A DNA stretch of 64,000 bases, from contig CAJTEM010000009.1 in NCBI GenBank assembly GCA_910575255.1, forward strand, positions 62,001 through 126,000, written 5' to 3'. Position numbers and translations under genes: made by a program. Shown piece by piece: positions 30,936 to 40,318 of the stretch. The notes under the pieces were generated by a model. It was given only the letters and a program-made list of their open reading frames with translations, had not been told where the DNA came from and did not search any database. The stretch comes from Lachnospiraceae bacterium. GTDB taxonomy: Bacteria; Bacillota; Clostridia; Lachnospirales; Lachnospiraceae. The first letter of the stretch is position 1. Each line of letters starts with the position of its first letter.

Positions 30936-31883
30936 TCAAACTAACAAGCAGGCCACCACCACCCTGTCTTTTCCCGAAAGATCCCGATAGATCCGGACGT
31001 CCTGATATCCGTTTGCCTTTAACAGGCTGCTTACCGCCGCTCCCTGATCAAAACCGATCTCCAGATAAATTCTGCCGCCAGGCTTTAAATACCTTCCGGC
31101 ATCAGCGGCAATCCTCCGGTAATAATACAAGCCGTCCTCCGCTCCGTCCAATGCCAGCATCGGCTCATGCTCCCGCACCTCCGGCTCCAGGGTAACAATC
31201 ACTGCTGTCGGAATGTACGGCGGATTCGACGTAATCACATCATACCTTCTTCCATCCTCCGGCAAGGCAGCAAACAGATCGCCCTGCCAGAACTCTGCCG
31301 CTCGTTCTCTGTCCTCCATTCCCTCCTGTCCGCTGCTGTCATCTCCCCTGCACAGCCGCCATCCGGGCAGCAATGCCGCCGCATTGCGCTCTGCCACCTT
31401 CAGGGCCTCCTTTGAAATATCCGTGACCGTCACTCTGTCAAAGGCTCCCTTTACCGCCAGGCTGATGGCAATACATCCCGAACCTGTGCACAGATCCAGC
31501 AGGCTTCTTCCCGCCGCCTGTACCCCTGCCAGATCCTGCGCTGTCATATCCGCCAGTACCAGCTCTGCCAGCGTCTCCGTATCCTGCCGGGGAATCAGCA
31601 CATGGCGATTTACATAAAACTCCAGTCCCATAAATTCCTGACTGCCCAGAATCTGCTGCAAAGGACATCTCCTCCTCCTTCGCTCAATCATCCTTCGGTA
31701 AAGCTCCATCGCTCCCTGATTCCGTTCGTCATCCTCCAGCTCCTGCATCCGGCTCATCAAAAAATGAACCATATCCAGCTGAAACGCTGCCAGCAGAAGC
31801 TGCTGCGCGTCCTGTCTTGCATCCGGGGCGCCGGCCTCTTCCAGTGCACGGGTTCCTTCTGTCAACAGCCGAAACAACGTCAT
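30936..31883 (-). CDS. prmC: Release factor glutamine methyltransferase
   Basis: This 315-aa SAM-dependent enzyme methylates the GGQ glutamine of release factors. The SAM-binding LLDLCTGSGCIAISLA (128-143) and the catalytic NPPY (220-223) are present. A short insertion (about 180-200, DDSSGQEGMEDRERA) lies between them. The start overlaps the DUF1385 stop as ATGA, so translation is coupled. Confidence 0.95.
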   Translation of the reverse strand: MTLFRLLTEGTRALEEAGAPDARQDAQQLLLAAFQLDMVHFLMSRMQELEDDERNQGAMELYRRMIERRRRRCPLQQILGSQEFMGLEFYVNRHVLIPRQDTETLAELVLADMTAQDLAGVQAAGRSLLDLCTGSGCIAISLAVKGAFDRVTVTDISKEALKVAERNAAALLPGWRLCRGDDSSGQEGMEDRERAAEFWQGDLFAALPEDGRRYDVITSNPPYIPTAVIVTLEPEVREHEPMLALDGAEDGLYYYRRIAADAGRYLKPGGRIYLEIGFDQGAAVSSLLKANGYQDVRIYRDLSGKDRVVVACLLV

Positions 31884-32872
31884 AAGACCACCGTCCCGTC
31901 ATTCCCCGGTTTTGTCCCTCCGGGTTCTTCCGGAAGCTCTGTCTCCGGAAAATTCTCCCGCAGATAGTTTCTCCAGTCAAAAACAGCCTCCACTGCTGCA
32001 ATCGCCACCTCAATCATACTGTCGTCCGGCTCACTGGTCGTCAGATTCTGCATCCACATCCCCGGCTTGCTTAAAAGATTCACAATCCAGGAATCACTTC
32101 GCCCGGCCAGTCGCAGAAACTCATAAGAGACTCCGGCAATCACCGGAATCAGAATAATCCGGCTGACAATCCGCAGCCACACTGTATCTACACGAATAAC
32201 CATAAAAAACAGAATACTGATCACCATCACAATAATCAGGAAACTGGTTCCGCAGCGCTTATGCTGCTTAGAACTCTGCCGTACATGCTCCACATTCAAC
32301 GTCAGCCCATGCTCCAGACAGTTGATACATTTATGCTCTGCACCATGGTACATAAAGGTGCGGCGGATATCCTCCATCCGTGAGATCAGCTTGATATAAG
32401 CCACAAAAATCGCAATCCGGATGCATCCCTCCAGGATAGCCATCACCGTTGGCGACGCAATGAATCTCCGGAATACATTAGCGATCAGCAGCGGCAAAAC
32501 CATGAAAATAACAATAGCCATTGCAAAGGAAAACACCATCACTGATGCCATCAGAATCTTCTCCACTTTTTCCCCGAACATCTTATCCAGCCACAATTCA
32601 AAGCCTCCCGGCTCCGAATCCTCATCATCCTCGAAAAAACTGGCTGAAAAGCTTAAGGTGCGCATTCCCAGTACCATGGAATCAATAAAACTGAATACCC
32701 CACGGACAAACGGCAAAGCACACAGCTTCACCTTCTCCGTCATGCTGACGTAGCGATCCTTTTTTACCTCGATCTCTCCGTCCGGCCTGCGTACTGCCGT
32801 AGCATATTCCTGCTTATTCTTCATCATAATTCCTTCTATGACGGCCTGCCCGCCAATCCCGGAATACTTCAT
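31880..32872 (-). CDS. DUF1385 membrane protein (YqhQ-like)
   Basis: This 330-aa protein begins with the hallmark YSGIGGQAVIEGIMMK. It has four or five membrane helices and the motif YHGAEHKCINCLEHG, whose His, Glu and Cys could bind a metal. In Bacillus the relative is YqhQ; its role is unknown. ATG 32872 follows AAAGGAG; the frame is open to 32917 but that part lacks a ribosome site. It lies between rpmE and prmC, an order common in Clostridia. Confidence 0.88.
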   Translation of the reverse strand: MKYSGIGGQAVIEGIMMKNKQEYATAVRRPDGEIEVKKDRYVSMTEKVKLCALPFVRGVFSFIDSMVLGMRTLSFSASFFEDDEDSEPGGFELWLDKMFGEKVEKILMASVMVFSFAMAIVIFMVLPLLIANVFRRFIASPTVMAILEGCIRIAIFVAYIKLISRMEDIRRTFMYHGAEHKCINCLEHGLTLNVEHVRQSSKQHKRCGTSFLIIVMVISILFFMVIRVDTVWLRIVSRIILIPVIAGVSYEFLRLAGRSDSWIVNLLSKPGMWMQNLTTSEPDDSMIEVAIAAVEAVFDWRNYLRENFPETELPEEPGGTKPGNDGTVVL

Positions 32873-32904
32873 GAAAAACTCCTTTCTGTGTTTTAAAAGA
32901 AAAG

Positions 32905-32943
32905 AAGGTTGAGCCAAAGTGTCTCCACTTGAGTCTCAACCTT
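32905..32943 (-). terminator. Hairpin terminator after rpmE
   Basis: On the minus strand AAGGTTGAG pairs with CTCAACCTT around an inner AAGTG/CACTT stem, followed by CTTTTCTTTT. Confidence 0.7.
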
Positions 32944-32963
32944 ACTTCGTGCTCTTACTGCGC

Positions 32964-33167
32964 TTATGCGTTGATGCCGTACTTTCTGTTGAACTTATCG
33001 ATACGGCCGCGGGCGGCTGCCGTCTTCTGCTGACCGGTATAGAAAGCATGGCACTTGGAGCAGATCTCCACGTGAATCTCCTTTTTAGTAGAACCGGTAA
33101 CGAACTCATTGCCGCAGTTGCAGGTTACCTTTGCCTGATAGTAGGCGGGATGGATACCCTCTCTCAT
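32964..33167 (-). CDS. rpmE: 50S ribosomal protein L31, zinc-binding form
   Basis: This 67-aa protein carries the four zinc-ligand cysteines of the C+ form of L31 (Cys16, 18, 36, 39: TCNCGN and CSKCH). [12 protein letters not shown] is a typical start, and AAGAGGTG precedes this ATG. A strong promoter lies at 33267-33295. Confidence 0.95.
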   Translation of the reverse strand: MREGIHPAYYQAKVTCNCGNEFVTGSTKKEIHVEICSKCHAFYTGQQKTAAARGRIDKFNRKYGINA

Positions 33168-33266
33168 GATTTTCACCTCTTTGCTTTTCAATTATATAGT
33201 CCTGTGATCATCTAACAATCTCTCTTGTACTGTTAAAATCACCCCACGTCTATAAACAGCGTTGTA

Positions 33267-33295
33267 AGTATATCATAAAGCTCTGCTATTTGCAA
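33267..33295 (-). promoter_or_regulatory. Promoter of rpmE
   Basis: On the minus strand TTGCAA and TATACT are separated by 17 bp, about 100 bases upstream of the L31 start. Confidence 0.75.
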
Positions 33296-33306
33296 GCCAA
33301 AATTCA

Positions 33307-34719
33307 TCAATAGAAGCGCATTCTCTTGGCATTTTCCACGAATTCCCGGTTGTTTCGGGTCTTGGTAAAGAGATCAAGGATTTTCTCCACAGCCTCCTCC
33401 GGCTTTAAGGTATTGGTAGCTTTCCGGATGATATCCACAGCCTCCGACTCCTCAGAGGTGAGAAGCAAATCATCCCGCCGGGTGCCCGACTTTAAAATGT
33501 CGATGGCCGGGAATATCCTCTTCTCCGACAGCTTGCGATCCAGAACCAGCTCCATGTTGCCGGTGCCCTTGAATTCCTCGTAAATCACATCATCCATACG
33601 GCTTCCGGTATCCACCAGAGCTGTTGCCAGGATTGTCAGACTGCCTCCCTCACGCATATTTCTCGCAGCGCCGAAGAAACGCTTAGGCATATGCAGCGCC
33701 GCAGGATCCAGGCCTCCGGACAAGGTACGCCCGCTGGGCGGCACTACCAGGTTATAGGCTCTCGCCAAACGGGTAATACTGTCTAACAAAATGATCACAT
33801 CCCGCCTGTGCTCCACCAGACGCTTTGCCCGCTCAATGACCATCTCCGATACTCTTTTGTGGCGCTCCGGAAGCTCGTCAAAGGTAGAATAGATGACTTC
33901 CACATTTTCCCCGATTACCGACTCCTTAATATCTGTAACCTCCTCTGGACGCTCATCAATCAGCAAAATGATCAAATGCATATCCGGATGGTTAGTGGTA
34001 ATCGCCTGGGCTACCTGCTTTAACAGGGTTGTCTTACCGGCCTTAGGCGGAGATACAATCATCCCTCTCTGCCCCTTACCGATCGGTGAAAGCAGATCCA
34101 GCACCCGCATTGCCGTAGTCGTCTTGCCTGCAGTTTCCATATGCAAACGCTCATTGGGGAAAATCGGCGTCAGATTCTCAAAATTTGGCCGCTTTTCGAT
34201 CACACTGATCGGATAACCGTTAACATTTTTAATATAAAGAAGCGCCGCGAACTTCTCTGCCGCTGTTTTCACCCGCCGGTTACCCGCAATAATATCACCT
34301 GTCTTCAGGTTAAAACGTCGGATCTGTGAGGGTGCCACATACACATCATTCTCACCTGGAAGAAAATTCTCGCAACGGATAAAGCCAAAGCCATCTGGCA
34401 TAACCTCCAAAATTCCGTTGGCACCGATTCCGCTGTCCAGCTCAGCAACCTCCTGCGGTGTCAGCGTCTCTGCCTGACGGCCTTCCCGCACCGGACGTGC
34501 CTGCGGCTTTCCGGTACTGCGCTCGTCATTCTTTGTCTCTGCCTGCGGCTTGGGTGTGGGAGGAGCTACCGCGGTTTTAATGATCTCTTCTCGCTCCGCA
34601 GCACTGCACAGTATATCGATCAGCTCTGCCTTCCGCATAGTACTTCCGCCTTTAATCTTCTGGGCTTTTGCAAGCTCCCGCAGTTCTGCCAGCGGCAATG
34701 TCTGTAATTTTTCTCTCAT
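33307..34719 (-). CDS. rho: Transcription termination factor Rho
   Basis: This 470-aa RNA-dependent ATPase ends transcription at untranslated RNA. A Rho_N/SAP-like domain (1-45) is followed by a Pro/Lys/Arg-rich linker (about 50-85), the RNA-binding cold-shock fold ([20 protein letters not shown]) and the RecA-like motor with [21 protein letters not shown] and the Q/R loops. It is about 50 residues longer than E. coli Rho because of the linker. It lies between rpmE and rarA. Confidence 0.97.
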   Translation of the reverse strand: MREKLQTLPLAELRELAKAQKIKGGSTMRKAELIDILCSAAEREEIIKTAVAPPTPKPQAETKNDERSTGKPQARPVREGRQAETLTPQEVAELDSGIGANGILEVMPDGFGFIRCENFLPGENDVYVAPSQIRRFNLKTGDIIAGNRRVKTAAEKFAALLYIKNVNGYPISVIEKRPNFENLTPIFPNERLHMETAGKTTTAMRVLDLLSPIGKGQRGMIVSPPKAGKTTLLKQVAQAITTNHPDMHLIILLIDERPEEVTDIKESVIGENVEVIYSTFDELPERHKRVSEMVIERAKRLVEHRRDVIILLDSITRLARAYNLVVPPSGRTLSGGLDPAALHMPKRFFGAARNMREGGSLTILATALVDTGSRMDDVIYEEFKGTGNMELVLDRKLSEKRIFPAIDILKSGTRRDDLLLTSEESEAVDIIRKATNTLKPEEAVEKILDLFTKTRNNREFVENAKRMRFY

Positions 34720-34860
34720 ATAATGCTCTCCATTTCTAAATATGAAATTTTTATTTCTTTTGCAGGCAAACTATACTTCGCTCACCTGATCAATCACTGC
34801 TTAGGGGTAATAAATGACTCCAGAAAAACCTGATGGATGACAGATTACGGTAGAATGAAT

Positions 34861-34897
34861 CTGGTATAACCGTTATCATGTTCTTATGTTATACCAG
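34861..34897. other. Palindrome in the rarA-rho gap
   Basis: CTGGTATAAC is mirrored by GTTATACCAG within the 239-bp space between the rarA stop and the rho start. It could be the rarA terminator stem, although no U run follows, or an operator for rho. Nothing else was recognised in this gap. Confidence 0.45.
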
Positions 34898-34958
34898 TGA
34901 CATCCCCGTCCCATATAGGGGTATTATATAACGATTTTTCAAAAAAAGGAAGAGGGAT

Positions 34959-36293
34959 TTACAAATCTCCGACACTTCTTTCCAGGAATTCCATGTGTTC
35001 CCGAATCTTTTTCTCATAGCCGATTTCCGCCGGGTGGTAAAAGTTTTGTCCCTCCATCCCGTCGGGAAGATACTGCTGCTTCACATAATGATTCGGATAG
35101 TCATGGGCATATTGATACCCCGTACCACGTCCCAAATCCGCTGAGCCTTTGTAGTGGGCATCCTGCAGATGGGCAGGAACCTGCATCCCCCGCTGATTCT
35201 TCACTGCATCCATCGCTTCACTGATAGCACACACCGCTGCATTGCTCTTGGGCGCTGTCGCTACATAAGTAACTGCCTGAGACAGGATGATCTGTGCCTC
35301 CGGCATCCCGATCCGTTCCACTGCCTGAGCCGCACTGACCGCTACCGTCAGCGCCTGCGGATCCGCATTCCCGACATCCTCCGATGCGCAGATCATGATA
35401 CGCCGGGCAATGAACTTGATATCCTCCCCTGCATACAGCATCCTTGCCAGATAATAAACCGCTGCATCCGGATCCGAACCTCGCATGCTTTTAATAAACG
35501 CGGAGATTGTATCATAATGATTGTCACCATCTTTATCATAGCGAACCGCCCGCTTCTGAATGCATTCCTGTGCTACTTCCAGTGTAATATGAATCCTGTC
35601 GTCCGTCTTATCACGTTCTGTAGTCAGCACACCAAGCTCCAAAGCATTCAATGCAGCACGTGCATCTCCGCCAGCCACATCGGCCAGGAAGTCGGCCGCC
35701 GCCTCATCGATGACAGCCTCATAACTCCCCAGCCCCCGCTCCTTATCGGAAATGGCCCGGCAGATCAGATCCTTCACATCCTCCCGCTCCAATGGCTTCA
35801 GCTCAAAAATCTGCGACCGGGATAAAAGAGCACCATTCACTTCAAAATAAGGATTTTCTGTGGTGGCGCCGATCAGAGTCAGCGTACCATCCTCCACAAA
35901 GGGCAGAAGATAATCTTGCTGGCTCTTATTAAAGCGATGAATCTCATCTACAAATAGAATCGTCTTTTTCCCGTACATCCCCAGAGAATCCTTCGCCGCT
36001 TTCACCACCTCTTCCATATCCTTTTTTCCAGCTACCGTTGCATTGATCTGTCGGAAATTCGCGCTGGTCGTATTGGCAATCACTTTGGCAAGGGTAGTCT
36101 TCCCCGTCCCCGGCGGTCCGTAAAAAATGACAGAACCCAACTTATCTGCACGGATAGCCCGATACAGAAGCTTGTCCTTTCCGATCAGATGTCGCTGTCC
36201 TGCTACCTCATCCAGGGTGCGCGGACGCATTCGGGATGCCAGAGGGGATTCCTTTTCCTGAGTTGTACTTCGCATATAATCAAATAAATCCAT
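34959..36293 (-). CDS. rarA: Replication-associated recombination protein A (RarA/MgsA)
   Basis: This 444-aa AAA+ ATPase acts at stalled replication forks. It has Walker A GPPGTGKT, Walker B LFVDEIHRFNKSQQD, sensor 1 GATTEN and the C-terminal tetramer domain (AICASEDVGNADPQAL-like; MICASEDVGNADPQALTVA). A TTGACA/TATACT promoter lies at 36347-36375. Confidence 0.96.
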   Translation of the reverse strand: MDLFDYMRSTTQEKESPLASRMRPRTLDEVAGQRHLIGKDKLLYRAIRADKLGSVIFYGPPGTGKTTLAKVIANTTSANFRQINATVAGKKDMEEVVKAAKDSLGMYGKKTILFVDEIHRFNKSQQDYLLPFVEDGTLTLIGATTENPYFEVNGALLSRSQIFELKPLEREDVKDLICRAISDKERGLGSYEAVIDEAAADFLADVAGGDARAALNALELGVLTTERDKTDDRIHITLEVAQECIQKRAVRYDKDGDNHYDTISAFIKSMRGSDPDAAVYYLARMLYAGEDIKFIARRIMICASEDVGNADPQALTVAVSAAQAVERIGMPEAQIILSQAVTYVATAPKSNAAVCAISEAMDAVKNQRGMQVPAHLQDAHYKGSADLGRGTGYQYAHDYPNHYVKQQYLPDGMEGQNFYHPAEIGYEKKIREHMEFLERSVGDL

Positions 36294-36346
36294 GGATTAC
36301 CTCTTCTTCTCCAGTCCCAAAATGGCTGGTCATTCTTTTCCTTTTC

Positions 36347-36375
36347 AGTATAGTCTCTGAAATGGAGTATGTCAA
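36347..36375 (-). promoter_or_regulatory. Promoter of rarA
   Basis: On the minus strand TTGACA and TATACT are separated by 17 bp, about 55 bases before the rarA start. Confidence 0.8.
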
Positions 36376-36541
36376 CCAGACTGAAATGGGGTTATACGGC
36401 ATATATATATCAGAGGTTACTATTTACGAGCAATGTCATGATGTTGGAGGCAAAGGTATGCCAAAGAAAAGAGAGAAAAGTAACCAGGATCAGTTCTGAT
36501 AAAGCCAGAGGATCTGAAATCAGGAAGAAGGGAGGATAATA

Positions 36542-37273
36542 ATGCGGAAAAAAAGATGGCAAATGGAGCGGCGTATTTCATTGCTAATGGCTGTCCTGGC
36601 GCTGGACGGATTGCTGTTGGGAACAACTGCCGGTATCATTCGGTATGGGGGGACATATGGTACTGCCTCACCGGCACATCGGATCATGCCGGTCTCAGCC
36701 GCCAGTCAGACCACAGAGGATAAAGTAGTGGCTCTTACCTTTGACGATGGACCTCATGAAACCTATACGCTTGAGCTGCTGAATGGCCTGAAAAAACGCG
36801 ATGTAAAAGTCACTTTTTTTCTCATGGGACAAAATATCAGTGGTAATGAGGAACTGGTTCTTCGGATGCAAAAGGACGGACATCTGATCGGAAATCACAG
36901 CTATCGGCATATCCAGCTGACAAAAGCCGGCGAAGATAATGTCTGCGATGCAGTAGAACAGACCGAAAAGATTATCGAGAATATCACAGGCTGTCGGCCA
37001 AAATATCTGCGCCCTCCTTATGGCGACTGGAACGAGAATCTGGAATGTCGTCTGGATCTTACCACCGTGTTCTGGTCTGTGGATTCACTGGACTGGAAAC
37101 TTCAGAATACAAAACAGATTGTAAACCAGGTGGAAAAAAAGGTTGGTAATGGGGACATCATTCTCATGCATGACATCTTTCCAGAATCCATAACAGCCGC
37201 CTTAGAAATCGTCGATCACCTGAAAGCAAAAGGCTATCAGTTCGTAACGGTTGAAGAACTGCTGATTGATTAA
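36542..37273 (+). CDS. Polysaccharide deacetylase (NodB homology, CE4)
   Basis: This 243-aa protein has an N-terminal membrane or signal helix (about 12-34). The NodB domain carries TFDDGPH (66-72, catalytic base and metal Asp), HSYRH (119-123, metal His pair), RPPYG, SVDSLDW and LMHD near the end. All CE4 motifs are kept, so activity is likely. Such enzymes remove N-acetyl groups from peptidoglycan or other glycans at the cell surface. It is transcribed divergently from rarA with GGGAGG ahead of the ATG. Confidence 0.93.
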   Translation: MRKKRWQMERRISLLMAVLALDGLLLGTTAGIIRYGGTYGTASPAHRIMPVSAASQTTEDKVVALTFDDGPHETYTLELLNGLKKRDVKVTFFLMGQNISGNEELVLRMQKDGHLIGNHSYRHIQLTKAGEDNVCDAVEQTEKIIENITGCRPKYLRPPYGDWNENLECRLDLTTVFWSVDSLDWKLQNTKQIVNQVEKKVGNGDIILMHDIFPESITAALEIVDHLKAKGYQFVTVEELLID

Positions 37274-37314
37274 ATCAAACTTGAGCTTGACCTTGGCTCG
37301 TTACCATCACGTGA

Positions 37315-37365
37315 ATAAAAAGCTTCGGGCAGACTGAAACAACTTGTTTGGCTCCGCCCGAAGCC
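37315..37365. terminator. Terminator between deacetylase and uxaB
   Basis: GCTTCGGGC pairs with GCCCGAAGC. On the minus strand it is followed by TTTTTATTC, so it mainly serves uxaB, and it can also stop the + strand gene. Confidence 0.8.
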
Positions 37366-37424
37366 TTATCTCGAATCTCTTCAGCAATAAGCCGAGTACC
37401 GTGTTCGCACGAACAGTTACTGAC

Positions 37425-38765
37425 TTATTTGGCTGCAAGCACCGCGTCGTATGCCACAGACATGCCATCCGCCTCGATCTTATCATACCACTTCTGAACA
37501 TCTGGCAGCATATCGCTTAAATCATGCCCCCAGTACTCTTCCTTTTTCAGCACAGCCTCCACGGATGCCTCCTTCATAAACGCTACGATATCCTCTCCAT
37601 CATTCGCTGCATCCGTATGATAGAATGCAATCAGCGCCGCCAAAGAGAAGGTCAGCCCCTGCGGATAACTGCCAAACTGCTCCTTGTGCTCCAGGATCGT
37701 CGGCAACACCCTTGCCTTGAATTTCGATACGGAATTCAGCGCAATGGAAAGCAGCAGATGCTTAATGAACGGATTAGAAAAACGCTCCAGAACAGCCTCA
37801 CCAAAGCGGCGGTTATCCTCTGTATCCCCGATGGTAGGAATAATCTCTTCGAAGATACATTTCTTCAGCAGTCCAGATACCTTCTCGTCTTTCAGGCACT
37901 CACCGACCGTCTCCAGTCCGTACAAATGCGCTCCGAGCACCATAGAAGTATGTGCGCCATTCAGAATTCTCACCTTACGTTTCTTGTAAGGATCCACATT
38001 ATCTGTCCAGACCACGTTAAAGCCGGCCTTTTGCAGCGGCAGTTCATCCTCATGCTGTCCCTGGATGACCCACAGATGGAAAATCTCCGCCGTATCCATC
38101 ATATTATCCTGCTCTCCAATTCTTTTGCACAGAGCTTCATGCTCGTCACGCGGGAAACCAGTTACGATCCGGTCCACCAGTGTGGAGCAGAAATCATTCT
38201 CATTCTTCAGCCAGCTCTTGAAATCCTCTCCCAGCTTCCACAGATCCGCATATTGCAGGCAACACTTCTCCAATTCCTCTCCGTTATGATCGATAAGCTC
38301 ACAGGACAGGATAATAAAGCCCTTTAGTCCCAGCTGATATCTTTTATACAAAAGCTGAGTCAGCTTCCCCGGGAAAGTCTTCGCCGGAGCATCCTCAAAT
38401 TTATTATCTGCCACGAATTCAATCCCCGCTTCTGTAGTATTGGAAACAATAAAGCGGAAATCCGGATTCTCAGCCAATGCCATATACTCTGCGCAATCCA
38501 CATACGGGTTCACACATCTGGAAATCACATGGATATGCGTGTGTTCATCCACAACCTCTCCACCATCGATTCCCCGCAAAAACAGATTGTATTCACAGTT
38601 CTGCTTTTGCAGCATCTCGCACATACCGCGCTCAATCGGCTGCACCACTACCACCGATCCGTCAAACAGCCCCTGATCTTGCATCTTCTGGAAAAAATAA
38701 TCCACAAATCCACGCAGGAAACCACCTTCACCAAACTGAATTACTGTCTCTTTCTTATTGCTCAT
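37425..38765 (-). CDS. uxaB: Tagaturonate reductase (altronate oxidoreductase)
   Basis: This 446-aa NAD-dependent enzyme of the mannitol dehydrogenase family interconverts D-tagaturonate and D-altronate in galacturonate (pectin) breakdown. QFGEGGFLRGFVDYFFQKM at the N-terminus is the dinucleotide-binding motif. CELIDHNG and VDRIVTGFP are family landmarks, and Lys in the NGAHTS region is typical of the active site (RILNGAHTSMVLG). Fructuronate reductase is the close alternative, but QPIERG and the overall pattern fit UxaB. It has its own promoter and two operator-like palindromes. No uxaA or uxaC is in the window. Confidence 0.9.
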   Translation of the reverse strand: MSNKKETVIQFGEGGFLRGFVDYFFQKMQDQGLFDGSVVVVQPIERGMCEMLQKQNCEYNLFLRGIDGGEVVDEHTHIHVISRCVNPYVDCAEYMALAENPDFRFIVSNTTEAGIEFVADNKFEDAPAKTFPGKLTQLLYKRYQLGLKGFIILSCELIDHNGEELEKCCLQYADLWKLGEDFKSWLKNENDFCSTLVDRIVTGFPRDEHEALCKRIGEQDNMMDTAEIFHLWVIQGQHEDELPLQKAGFNVVWTDNVDPYKKRKVRILNGAHTSMVLGAHLYGLETVGECLKDEKVSGLLKKCIFEEIIPTIGDTEDNRRFGEAVLERFSNPFIKHLLLSIALNSVSKFKARVLPTILEHKEQFGSYPQGLTFSLAALIAFYHTDAANDGEDIVAFMKEASVEAVLKKEEYWGHDLSDMLPDVQKWYDKIEADGMSVAYDAVLAAK

Positions 38766-38827
38766 CGCCTGTAACCTCCGTTTTTATTTCCCATTGTTAT
38801 GCCTCCTCTGCCTGTCAGGCAGGCCTG

Positions 38828-38845
38828 TTTGTAAGCTCTTACATT
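38828..38845. promoter_or_regulatory. Operator-like palindrome 1 upstream of uxaB
   Basis: TTTGTAAGCTCTTACATT contains the inverted repeat TGTAAG/CTTACA. It would lie shortly downstream of the predicted transcription start of uxaB. It closely resembles the site at 38926. Confidence 0.55.
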
Positions 38846-38880
38846 TTGTCGGACAAAAAAAACAATGGCTTATGTACTTT

Positions 38881-38909
38881 ATCATACACCATCTTTTCTC
38901 ATATTGCAA
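38881..38909 (-). promoter_or_regulatory. Promoter of uxaB
   Basis: On the minus strand TTGCAA and TATGAT are separated by 17 bp. It lies between the two TTTGTAAGC palindromes. Confidence 0.7.
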
Positions 38910-38925
38910 GAGTGTTTCCCTTATC

Positions 38926-38943
38926 TTTGTAAGCATTTACAAA
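38926..38943. promoter_or_regulatory. Operator-like palindrome 2 upstream of uxaB
   Basis: TTTGTAAGCATTTACAAA is a perfect inverted repeat apart from its four-base centre. It lies upstream of the -35 and 98 bp centre-to-centre from the first site. Confidence 0.55.
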
Positions 38944-38956
38944 ATCATGGTTACTT

Positions 38957-39055
38957 TTCTAAGGCAATGTCAGTAAGTTAAGGGATCTCAAAGCACAGCC
39001 AGGGAAACGGGGAGAGAAGCAACAAATCATGTTGCGATAAAGAACCTTCGTCAAA
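38957..39055. repeat. Dispersed GGTACGCC mosaic repeat, copy C (partial)
   Basis: This carries AATGTCAGTAAGTTAAG, then AGGGAAACGGGGAGAGAAGCAAC, matching parts of other copies but without a clear GGTACGCC. It lies between uxaB and the cold-shock gene. Confidence 0.6.
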
Positions 39056-39107
39056 AGTAAAAAGCGGCTGCAAAGCAGGGAGCTCCTTCTCCCGCTCTGC
39101 AGCCGCC
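39056..39107 (-). terminator. Terminator of the cold-shock gene
   Basis: On the minus strand GCGGCTGCAGAGCGGG pairs with CCCTGCTTTGCAGCCGC, followed by TTTTTACTTTT. Confidence 0.85.
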
Positions 39108-39125
39108 TCTTCCCTTTGCCGCACA

Positions 39126-39332
39126 TCAGGCAACTACATGTACATTCACAGCCTGCACACCACGATTACCCTCTGTGGTATCAAAGGTTACCTTCTGTCC
39201 ATCCTCCAGAGTCTTGTAGCCATCAGCCACAATTCCGGAAAAATGTACGAACACCTCTTCGCCAGTTGCATCGTTGGTAATGAATCCGTAGCCTTTTGTT
39301 GCGTTGAACCACTTTACTGTACCGTTATTCAT
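39126..39332 (-). CDS. Cold-shock protein (CspA family)
   Basis: This 68-aa single-stranded nucleic-acid-binding protein acts as an RNA chaperone. [15 protein letters not shown] (RNP1) and EVFVHFSGI (RNP2) are intact. The ATG follows GGAGGTACCC. A long palindrome lies about 50-100 bases upstream and could form a temperature-sensitive 5' leader. Confidence 0.97.
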   Translation of the reverse strand: MNNGTVKWFNATKGYGFITNDATGEEVFVHFSGIVADGYKTLEDGQKVTFDTTEGNRGVQAVNVHVVA

Positions 39333-39381
39333 AATGGGTACCTCCTACCATTTATTTTGCATTTCCCCCAGAAACAAAAAA

Positions 39382-39435
39382 TCACATATTTGTGTAAATC
39401 ATGAGGCATACTTCATGACTTACACAAATATGTGA
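39382..39435. other. 54-bp palindrome in the cold-shock gene leader
   Basis: TCACATATTTGTGTAAATCATGA is mirrored by TCATGACTTACACAAATATGTGA around a seven-base centre. It lies 50 bases before the cold-shock ATG. It may be a leader hairpin or a regulator site. The rest of the AT-rich gap up to about 39770 shows no gene. Confidence 0.6.
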
Positions 39436-39775
39436 ATCAATAGCCCATGTGGAAATACGAGCTAATCTTAACACCGTTTTTTCCCTCTGTCAAGAGTTTT
39501 ACGCTATTTTTCGAGCAATTATTATAAAGTTTTTATTAATTTTCTCTTCGGTTCTAAAATCTCCGTCCAAAGTTACATCTAATACAAAAAAACCGCGAAA
39601 ATTCGTGGATTGAAGTTCAATCAATCCTGAGTTTTTCTCGTTCTAAGAACTGAATGTTATACGTTTTTATACAGATATTCAAATTTTTAGATGACATAAA
39701 TCTATGTTAATTTCACTTTTTATGTAGTATTTAAATGTCCTGCCATTCAGAGTATGCACCTGAAAAAGGTACGCA

Positions 39776-39822
39776 ATAAGGCTCTCTGGCTCCTGCGCAA
39801 TGCAGGTGTCAAAGAGCCTCTT
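39776..39822 (-). terminator. Hairpin after rplL
   Basis: On the minus strand AGGCTCTTT pairs with AGAGAGCCT around an inner CCTGC/GCAGG stem. The U tract after it is weak (TTATTG). Confidence 0.6.
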
Positions 39823-39865
39823 AAGTTCTTCCTGCCATCTGGCGGTTACTGTTATCTGCCGTATC

Positions 39866-40240
39866 TTACTTCAGGGTAACCTTCGCACCCTCAGCTTCCA
39901 GCTTAGACTTCAGCTCCTCAGCCTCTTCCTTAGAAGCGCCTTCCTTCACAATCTTCGGAGCACCGTCAACTACGTCCTTCGCCTCTTTCAAGCCCAGACC
40001 GGTAGCCTCACGAACAACCTTGATAACCTTAACCTTGTTCGGACCAACCTCAGTCAGCTCAACGTCGAACTCGGTCTTCTCTTCCTTCTCCTCAGTTGCA
40101 CCAGCAGGACCTGCCATAACCATACCGGCAGCTGCAGATACGCCAAACTCTTCCTCACAAGCCTTTACCAGGTCATTCAGTTCCAGAACGGATAACTCTT
40201 TAATCGCTTCGATAAACTCAGCAGTGGTTAACTTTGCCAT
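39866..40240 (-). CDS. rplL: 50S ribosomal protein L7/L12
   Basis: This 124-aa stalk protein recruits translation factors. The N-terminal dimer domain ([20 protein letters not shown]), Ala/Gly hinge ([13 protein letters not shown]) and C-terminal domain ([20 protein letters not shown]) are canonical. ATG 40240 gives the usual MAKL start with GGAGG upstream; the frame continues to 40255. It is the second gene after rplJ. Confidence 0.97.
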   Translation of the reverse strand: MAKLTTAEFIEAIKELSVLELNDLVKACEEEFGVSAAAGMVMAGPAGATEEKEEKTEFDVELTEVGPNKVKVIKVVREATGLGLKEAKDVVDGAPKIVKEGASKEEAEELKSKLEAEGAKVTLK

Positions 40241-40318
40241 TTTCATTTCCTCCATTTAGATTTTATTCAACAAACATTTACTTCTACGTACGTCAGCCCA
40301 AGCGACGCTGTCCCGAGA

